Notes under the pieces: generated by a model
Databases searched by the model: none
What the model saw: only the letters and a program-made list of their open reading frames with translations
What the model was told of the DNA's origin: nothing
Source of the DNA: Peptococcaceae bacterium UBA7185
GTDB lineage: Bacteria; Bacillota; Peptococcia; Peptococcales; Peptococcaceae
DNA length: 64,000 bases
Reading direction: 5' to 3'
Assembly: GCA_002491065.1 (NCBI GenBank)
Contig: DKVF01000031.1
Location: 4,582 to 68,581 of the forward strand
Made by a program: the position numbers and the translations under genes
Shown here: positions 59,123 to 64,000 of the stretch, in pieces
Numbering within the stretch: the first letter of the stretch is position 1
How the letters are laid out: every line of letters begins with the position of its first letter

Positions 59123-61627
59123 GTGGCTTTTGAATTTTTGAGAGGGTATATTGAAAACAGTGATACGAAAAAAGATATAAAGAAGCTGCAGAAAGTTGTG
59201 GCGAAAATTAATGGCTTCACCGATGCGATTGCGCAGCTTTCCGATGAGCAGTTGCAGAGAAAGACAACTGAATTTAAGGAACGTCTGGCAAAAGGGGAAA
59301 CTTTGGATGATTTGCTGCCGGAGGCCTATGCTGTTGTGCGAGAGGCTTCGGATCGTGTGCTGGGGATGCGCCATTTTGATGTGCAGCTTATGGGCGGTGT
59401 CATTCTGCATCAAGGGCGTATTGCAGAGATGAAGACAGGGGAAGGGAAAACGCTGGTGGCTACGTTGCCGGTATATCTAAATGCCCTCACTGGGAAAGGA
59501 GTTCACGTGATTACCGTGAACGACTATCTGGCGACCCGCGACAGCGAACAGATGGGAAAACTCTATAATTTTTTGGGTTTGAGCGTTGGCTTGATTGTAC
59601 ATGGTCTGGATTTTAACCAGAGAAAAGAAGCCTATAATGCCGATATTACCTATGGCACTAATAATGAATACGGCTTTGACTATCTGCGGGATAATATGGT
59701 AATGCGTCCTGAAAACATGGTGCAGCGAGAACTGAACTTTGCCTTGGTGGATGAGGTGGATAGCATCCTCATCGATGAAGCGAGAACACCGTTGATTATT
59801 TCCGGCGTAGCGGAGAAGCCGAAAGATTATTATACAATGGTTTCAAAGATTATTCCTCGTCTGCGGGCTGAGGTAGATTATACGGTGGACGAAAAAGCCA
59901 AAAACGTAACACTGACCGAAGAAGGAGTCAGTCATGTGGAACAACTGCTGGGAATCAATAATCTGGCTGATGAAACCAATATGGAATTGGCCCATCATGT
60001 AAATCAGGGATTGCGTGCCCATGTAATCATGAAGCGGGATCGGGATTATGTGGTAAAAGATGGACAGGTCATCATAGTAGATGAATTTACCGGCCGTCTG
60101 ATGTTTGGACGCCGTTACAGCGAAGGATTGCATCAAGCCATTGAGGCCAAGGAAGGCGTAAAAATAGAAAAGGAATCACAGACTTTGGCTACTATTACCT
60201 TCCAGAATTATTTCCGCATGTATCACAAATTGGCGGGTATGACTGGTACAGCCAAGACAGAGGAAGATGAGTTTCGCAGCATCTACGGTATGGATGTGGT
60301 AATCATTCCAACCAACAAACCAGTGATTCGTGAGGACCGTCCCGATGTAGTGTACCGTACGCAAATGGGAAAATATAATGCAATCGTAGAAAAAGTAGTG
60401 GAACGCTATGAAGCAGGGCAGCCTGTGTTGGTAGGTACCGTGTCCATTCAGATTTCCGAATTGATCAGCGAGATGCTGAAGCGGCGGGGCATTCCCCATC
60501 AGGTGTTAAATGCCAAGTATCATGAAAAAGAAGCCGAGATTGTAGCACAGGCAGGGCAGAGGCAGACAGTAACCATCGCTACCAACATGGCAGGCCGTGG
60601 GACAGATATTGTGTTGGGCGAAGGCGTGAAGGACTTAGGCGGATTGTATATCATTGGCACAGAGCGGCATGAAGCCAGACGTATTGACAACCAGCTCCGT
60701 GGCCGTAGCGGACGTCAGGGTGATCCGGGCTTTACGCAGTTTTATATTTCGCTGGAAGACGATTTGATGCGTCGTTTTGGCTCGGATAATATTGCCGGTT
60801 TGATGGATAAAATCGGCATGGATGACGATATGCCCATTGAAAATAAGATGATTTCCAAGAGTATTGAAACAGCACAGAAACGGGTAGAATCACGGAACTT
60901 TGAAATTCGTAAAAATGTGCTGGAATACGACAACGTCATGAACCAGCAGAGAGAAGTCATTTATGCCCAGCGTCGTCAGGTGTTGATGGGCGAAAACATG
61001 AGCGCCAGCATCCAGGGAATGATTGAGTCTATTGCTACGGGAATTTTGGAGGAAATTTCAGCGGCAGGAAAATATCCTGAGGAATGGGACTTGGATTTGC
61101 TACAGCAACGTATGAATGAAGCATTTTTCTTACAGGCGCCATTGGATAAAGAAAAGATTTTGAAAATGGAAAAACAGGAAGTGGAAGCCTATTTGCATGA
61201 AATCGCTTTAAACCGCTATCATCAGCGGGAAGCCGAATTGGGTGCGGAACAGTTCCATGAAATAGAACGGCTCATCCTGTTGAAAAATGTAGATATCAAG
61301 TGGATGGAACATTTGGATGCGATGGATCAGCTGCGGCAAGGGATTAATCTGCGTGCTTATGCGCAGCGCAATCCTGTGGATGAGTACAAAAATGAAGCCT
61401 TCGACATGTTCCAGCAAATGATAGCGGAAATCCAGTATGAAACCATTCGGTTAATTTTCCGTGTGACCATTGTAGAAAAACCGCAAGAACGGACGGACAT
61501 CTTGAACGCTTCCCACGGCGATGAGGAAGCAGTGAAGAAACCCAAGGTCAACAAAGAAAAAATAGGTCGCAATGACTTGTGCCCATGTGGGTCAGGGAAA
61601 AAGTACAAACATTGCTGTGGCAGATAA
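59123..61627 (+). CDS. secA: Preprotein translocase ATPase SecA
   Basis: An 834-residue motor pushing preproteins through SecYEG. Walker A is KTGEGKT (about residue 105), Walker [18 protein letters not shown], and [11 protein letters not shown] is in the second motor domain. The preprotein-crosslinking insert, helical scaffold ([17 protein letters not shown]) and a C-terminal zinc motif [13 protein letters not shown] follow. The start is GTG 59123 behind GAGGAGGG. Length is typical of Firmicutes SecA. prfB follows 53 bases downstream. Confidence 0.97.
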   Translation: MAFEFLRGYIENSDTKKDIKKLQKVVAKINGFTDAIAQLSDEQLQRKTTEFKERLAKGETLDDLLPEAYAVVREASDRVLGMRHFDVQLMGGVILHQGRIAEMKTGEGKTLVATLPVYLNALTGKGVHVITVNDYLATRDSEQMGKLYNFLGLSVGLIVHGLDFNQRKEAYNADITYGTNNEYGFDYLRDNMVMRPENMVQRELNFALVDEVDSILIDEARTPLIISGVAEKPKDYYTMVSKIIPRLRAEVDYTVDEKAKNVTLTEEGVSHVEQLLGINNLADETNMELAHHVNQGLRAHVIMKRDRDYVVKDGQVIIVDEFTGRLMFGRRYSEGLHQAIEAKEGVKIEKESQTLATITFQNYFRMYHKLAGMTGTAKTEEDEFRSIYGMDVVIIPTNKPVIREDRPDVVYRTQMGKYNAIVEKVVERYEAGQPVLVGTVSIQISELISEMLKRRGIPHQVLNAKYHEKEAEIVAQAGQRQTVTIATNMAGRGTDIVLGEGVKDLGGLYIIGTERHEARRIDNQLRGRSGRQGDPGFTQFYISLEDDLMRRFGSDNIAGLMDKIGMDDDMPIENKMISKSIETAQKRVESRNFEIRKNVLEYDNVMNQQREVIYAQRRQVLMGENMSASIQGMIESIATGILEEISAAGKYPEEWDLDLLQQRMNEAFFLQAPLDKEKILKMEKQEVEAYLHEIALNRYHQREAELGAEQFHEIERLILLKNVDIKWMEHLDAMDQLRQGINLRAYAQRNPVDEYKNEAFDMFQQMIAEIQYETIRLIFRVTIVEKPQERTDILNASHGDEEAVKKPKVNKEKIGRNDLCPCGSGKKYKHCCGR

Positions 61628-61680
61628 GTGCTAACGATTATAAACTTGAAATAAGATTCATACATGAGGAAGTGATTTTT

Positions 61681-62803
61681 GTGGATTTTGAAGTAAAAAA
61701 ACAGTTAGAGGCAGCTCGCAAAATTCTCGAAGATTTGAGGGAGTCTCTTTGACTTTGCCGATAGAGAACGTCAGATTGCAGAATTAGAGAAAAAAATGGC
61801 AGAGCCGGATTTTTGGGATACGCCCGATGAAGCACAGCAGGTGATGCAGAAAATTACAGGTTTGCGCAGCAAAATTGAGCAGTTTAACGGTGTGAAAACC
61901 TTGGTAGAGGATGCCGAAACGTTATATGAGATGTGTAAGGAAATGGGTGAAGATGAGGAACTGCTGCAGGAAGCAGCCGATGCGACAGAAAAAGCCATGC
62001 AGGCTTTGGAGCAGATGGAGCTGGAAACCTTGCTCAACGGCAAATATGACCGCAACAATGCCATTATTTCTATTCATCCTGGCGCTGGCGGTACCGAATC
62101 TCAGGATTGGGCCGATATGCTTTATCGGATGTATGTGCGCTGGGCAGAGCGGCATGGCTTTGGAGTAAATCTTTTAGATTATTTAGCTGGTGAAGAAGCA
62201 GGGATTAAGAGCGTGACGTTGCTGATCAAAGGGGAAAATGCCTTCGGCTATTTGAAAGCAGAAAAGGGCGTACATCGCTTGGTGCGGATTTCACCTTTTG
62301 ATTCGGCAGGACGACGGCATACCTCCTTTACTGCGGTAGAAGTGATGCCAGAGGTAGAGCATGACAATGACATTCAGATTGATGAAAAAGATTTGAAGGT
62401 GGATACGTATCGCTCTACAGGCGCAGGGGGACAGCACATCAACACCACAGATTCGGCGGTGCGCATTACCCATATGCCCACCGGCATCGTCGTACAGTGT
62501 CAGAGCGAGCGGTCCCAGATTCAGAACAGAGCTACCTGCATGAAGATGTTGACTAGCCGTTTGGTAGAATTGAAAATCAAAGAACATGAACAGGAAATGG
62601 CTGCGCTGCAAGGAGAACAGCAAGATATCGGCTGGGGCAGTCAGATTCGTTCGTATGTATTTCATCCCTACAGCATGGCGAAAGATCATCGCACCAACAT
62701 TGAAAAAGGCAACATTCAGGCAGTGATGGATGGGGATATTGATGATTTCATTCAAGGCTATCTCAAGCAGCAGGCAGCAAGAGCCGTGCGCAAGGCGGAA
62801 TGA
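61681..62803 (+). CDS. prfB: Peptide chain release factor 2 (programmed +1 frameshift)
   Basis: A release factor recognising UGA and UAA, 373 residues after frameshifting. The first frame runs from GTG 61681 (GAGGAAGTG upstream) for 23 codons to CTT TGA at 61747-61752. The slippery CTT-TGA-C with AGGGAG just upstream is the classical autoregulatory site. Reading then continues in the +1 frame (GAC at 61751) to the stop at 62801-62803. The GGQ motif (GAGGQHINTTDSAVR) and the SPF anticodon-like motif (RISPFDSAGRRHTSF) are present. Two exons are spliced by the ribosome, so the gene is intact, not broken. Confidence 0.96.
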
Positions 62804-62837
62804 GCAGGAAAGATAGCTTGCAAGAGATAATTTTTGC

Positions 62838-62867
62838 TTGACTTTTCAAAAATAATTATGCTAAAAT
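62838..62867 (+). promoter_or_regulatory. Promoter of the MFS transporter gene
   Basis: TTGACT (62838-62843) and TAAAAT (62862-62867) with an 18-base spacer. About 200 bases of untranslated leader follow before the transporter start at 63072. Confidence 0.65.
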
Positions 62868-62894
62868 ATAACCCATCTTAAATAGGAAAACGGT

Positions 62895-63065
62895 TAACGA
62901 CACACGTAAAGCTTGGCTTGTAAATCTGATTACGGAACCGTAATACAGATCAAAGGCCGGGATGCGTGTGTTTTTGTTTGTCTGAAAAAACATAGGCGGC
63001 ATCCGTTGGTCTTTCTTTGCTGAGCCAATGGGTGTCATTTTCCTTTTTGAATCAAGAAGGAGGAG
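62895..63065 (+). promoter_or_regulatory. Structured leader with competing stems before the MFS gene
   Basis: ACACACG (62900-62906) can pair with CGTGTGT (62965-62971), which runs into a T stretch (terminator-like). Inside it, ATCTGATTACGG (62924-62935) and CCGTAATACAGAT (62938-62950) form a hairpin. Alternatively GGATGC (62960-62965) can pair with GCATCC (62999-63004), which would break the closing stem. Such mutually exclusive pairing is what a riboswitch or attenuator of an efflux gene would show. No named riboswitch was recognised. Confidence 0.5.
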
Positions 63066-63071
63066 TTTCTT

Positions 63072-64000
63072 TTGGAACAGAGCAATGTGATGAAGCATCA
63101 AGTAGAGCCGGAGGTGAAAGGCAGAGGTAGTCACAGGCCTGAGCTGATGATTTTTGTGGCAGCCTTTTCCGCATTTTTGGCTACATTTAACGAAACATTT
63201 TTGAATGTAGCGTTCACATCAATTATGGCTGATTTGGGAGTCGGCGTTGCCACGGTGCAGTGGCTTTCCACTGCTTATATGTTGGGTGCGGCGGTGATGG
63301 TGCCGATTTCAGCATTTTTGTATCGCAGTATTCCTACCAAACGGTTATACTTGTTTACGGTAGGATTTTTAGTTGTCGGCAGTGTAGTTTGCGGTTTGGC
63401 GCCGAATTTCACGATTTTATTGTTGGGCCGTATTATTCAGGCTTTGGGCACTGGGATGTTGATTCCCATTGGGATGAATATTACATTGGAAGTGGCACCA
63501 AAACGAAAATTGGGCACATATATGGGGATTATGGGTGCGATGACAACTTTGGGTCCGTCTTCCAGTGTCATTCTGGCAGGATTGATTTTAGCGGTGGCCA
63601 GTTGGCATGCCATGCTTTGGTTTTTCTGTGCGCTGACAGTGCTTTGTATGATCTGTGGCGCATGCCTTTTGGATGATATAGCCTATTTAACTCATCCCAA
63701 ACTGGATTTTTTGTCTGTTGTGGAAATCAGTTTAGCCTTAATCGGGATTTTATATGGAATTTCTACTATATTTTCCGGGAACTATTTATTGGCTGTTGGT
63801 GTGGTAATCATCGGATTTCTTTTCTTGGCTGCCTTTGTAAGTCGGCAGAAAAAGCTGGAACAACCATTAATTCGCCTGCAGCCACTGAGGGTGAAGCCCT
63901 TTGCTGTGGGTGTGCTCATCAATATGTTTTCACTGATTGTCATTTTTGCGATGAATATTGTAACACCGATGTTTTTGCAGAGCGGGTTGGGCATTTCGCC
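63072..64000 (+). CDS. MFS drug-efflux transporter, DHA2/EmrB type (partial)
   Basis: The first 309 residues of a major facilitator transporter cut by the window edge. After a short hydrophilic N-terminus come membrane segments with the family pattern: FVAAFSAFLATFNETFLNVAF, VQWLSTAYMLGAAVMVPISAFLYR (motif A region), LLLGRIIQALGTGMLIPIGM, TTLGPSSSVILAGLILAVASWHAMLWFF. It starts at TTG 63072 with AAGGAGGAG 6 bases upstream; no ATG lies nearby. Its leader (62895-63065) suggests ligand-dependent expression. The substrate is not visible. Confidence 0.85.
   Translation, partial: MEQSNVMKHQVEPEVKGRGSHRPELMIFVAAFSAFLATFNETFLNVAFTSIMADLGVGVATVQWLSTAYMLGAAVMVPISAFLYRSIPTKRLYLFTVGFLVVGSVVCGLAPNFTILLLGRIIQALGTGMLIPIGMNITLEVAPKRKLGTYMGIMGAMTTLGPSSSVILAGLILAVASWHAMLWFFCALTVLCMICGACLLDDIAYLTHPKLDFLSVVEISLALIGILYGISTIFSGNYLLAVGVVIIGFLFLAAFVSRQKKLEQPLIRLQPLRVKPFAVGVLINMFSLIVIFAMNIVTPMFLQSGLGIS

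Noticed and set aside
61741..61760. Apparent frameshift mutation in prfB.
   Set aside because: The CTT-TGA-C site with AGGGAG upstream is the known programmed frameshift, so the gene is intact.
1..64000. CRISPR arrays, tRNA and rRNA genes.
   Set aside because: No regularly spaced repeat, cloverleaf or rRNA-like stretch was noticed on either strand.

Overview
The window reads as a chromosomal segment of an anaerobic Bacillota. The reasons are the Firmicutes-type gene sets (ylxR/ylxQ inside a rimP-nusA-infB cluster, remA, a long-form hpf, uppP), strong Shine-Dalgarno sites, TATAAT-type promoters and anaerobic redox genes. I lean towards Negativicutes or a neighbouring Clostridia lineage because of the yicC-remA-gmk-rpoZ-coaBC-metK order and the glcEFD and cytochrome b/HdrD-like modules. 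That placement is inference; there is no rRNA gene here to test it.

Bases 1 to about 13,150 are accessory DNA. They look like the right arm of an integrative element. A cysteine-rich KTR protein, an oppositely oriented XRE repressor, a sigma-like protein and a small HTH protein repeat the order of the Tn916 regulatory module. A secreted DUF1266/stalk-domain protein lies where Tn916 carries its cargo. In place of the tyrosine integrase there is a candidate structured RNA, DUF4314 and SHOCT-like proteins, and three consecutive large-serine-recombinase-family genes; the middle one lacks the catalytic domain. Next come a Phd/ParE-type toxin-antitoxin pair, a decayed second copy of the third recombinase's 3' end, a PHP-plus-ATPase (TrlF-like) protein that may be a defence factor, and about 1 kb of decayed DNA with a transposase remnant.

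From about 13.2 to 24.1 kb runs the conserved translation and RNA cluster rimP-nusA-ylxR-ylxQ-infB-rbfA-nrnA-truB-ribF, then rpsO and pnp, with a leader attenuator before rimP and a 22-bp hairpin before pnp. A 1623-residue multidomain protein (HD, helical repeats, NadD-like nucleotidyltransferase, phosphoribosyltransferase-like) follows. After it come a dehydrogenase-like protein, a flavodoxin-like protein, folA and, on the minus strand, a D,D-carboxypeptidase.

From 33.6 to 47.7 kb are redox and signalling genes. On the minus strand are a NarI-like cytochrome b with an HdrD-like Fe-S protein, and a separate 43-residue membrane peptide. On the plus strand are a LytTR/GHKL two-component pair, a small membrane protein with an ABC exporter, a zinc-ribbon protein, and a glycolate/D-lactate oxidase operon (glcE-glcF-glcD) translationally coupled to a YgiQ radical SAM gene.

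From 47.8 to 64 kb are yicC-remA-gmk-rpoZ-coaBC-metK, an ACT-domain protein, an iron alcohol dehydrogenase (minus), uppP, two CobW-family GTPases next to a beta-carbonic anhydrase, a cold-shock gene and hpf (both minus), secA, prfB with its programmed +1 frameshift, and a truncated MFS exporter behind a structured leader. No tRNA, rRNA or CRISPR array was seen.
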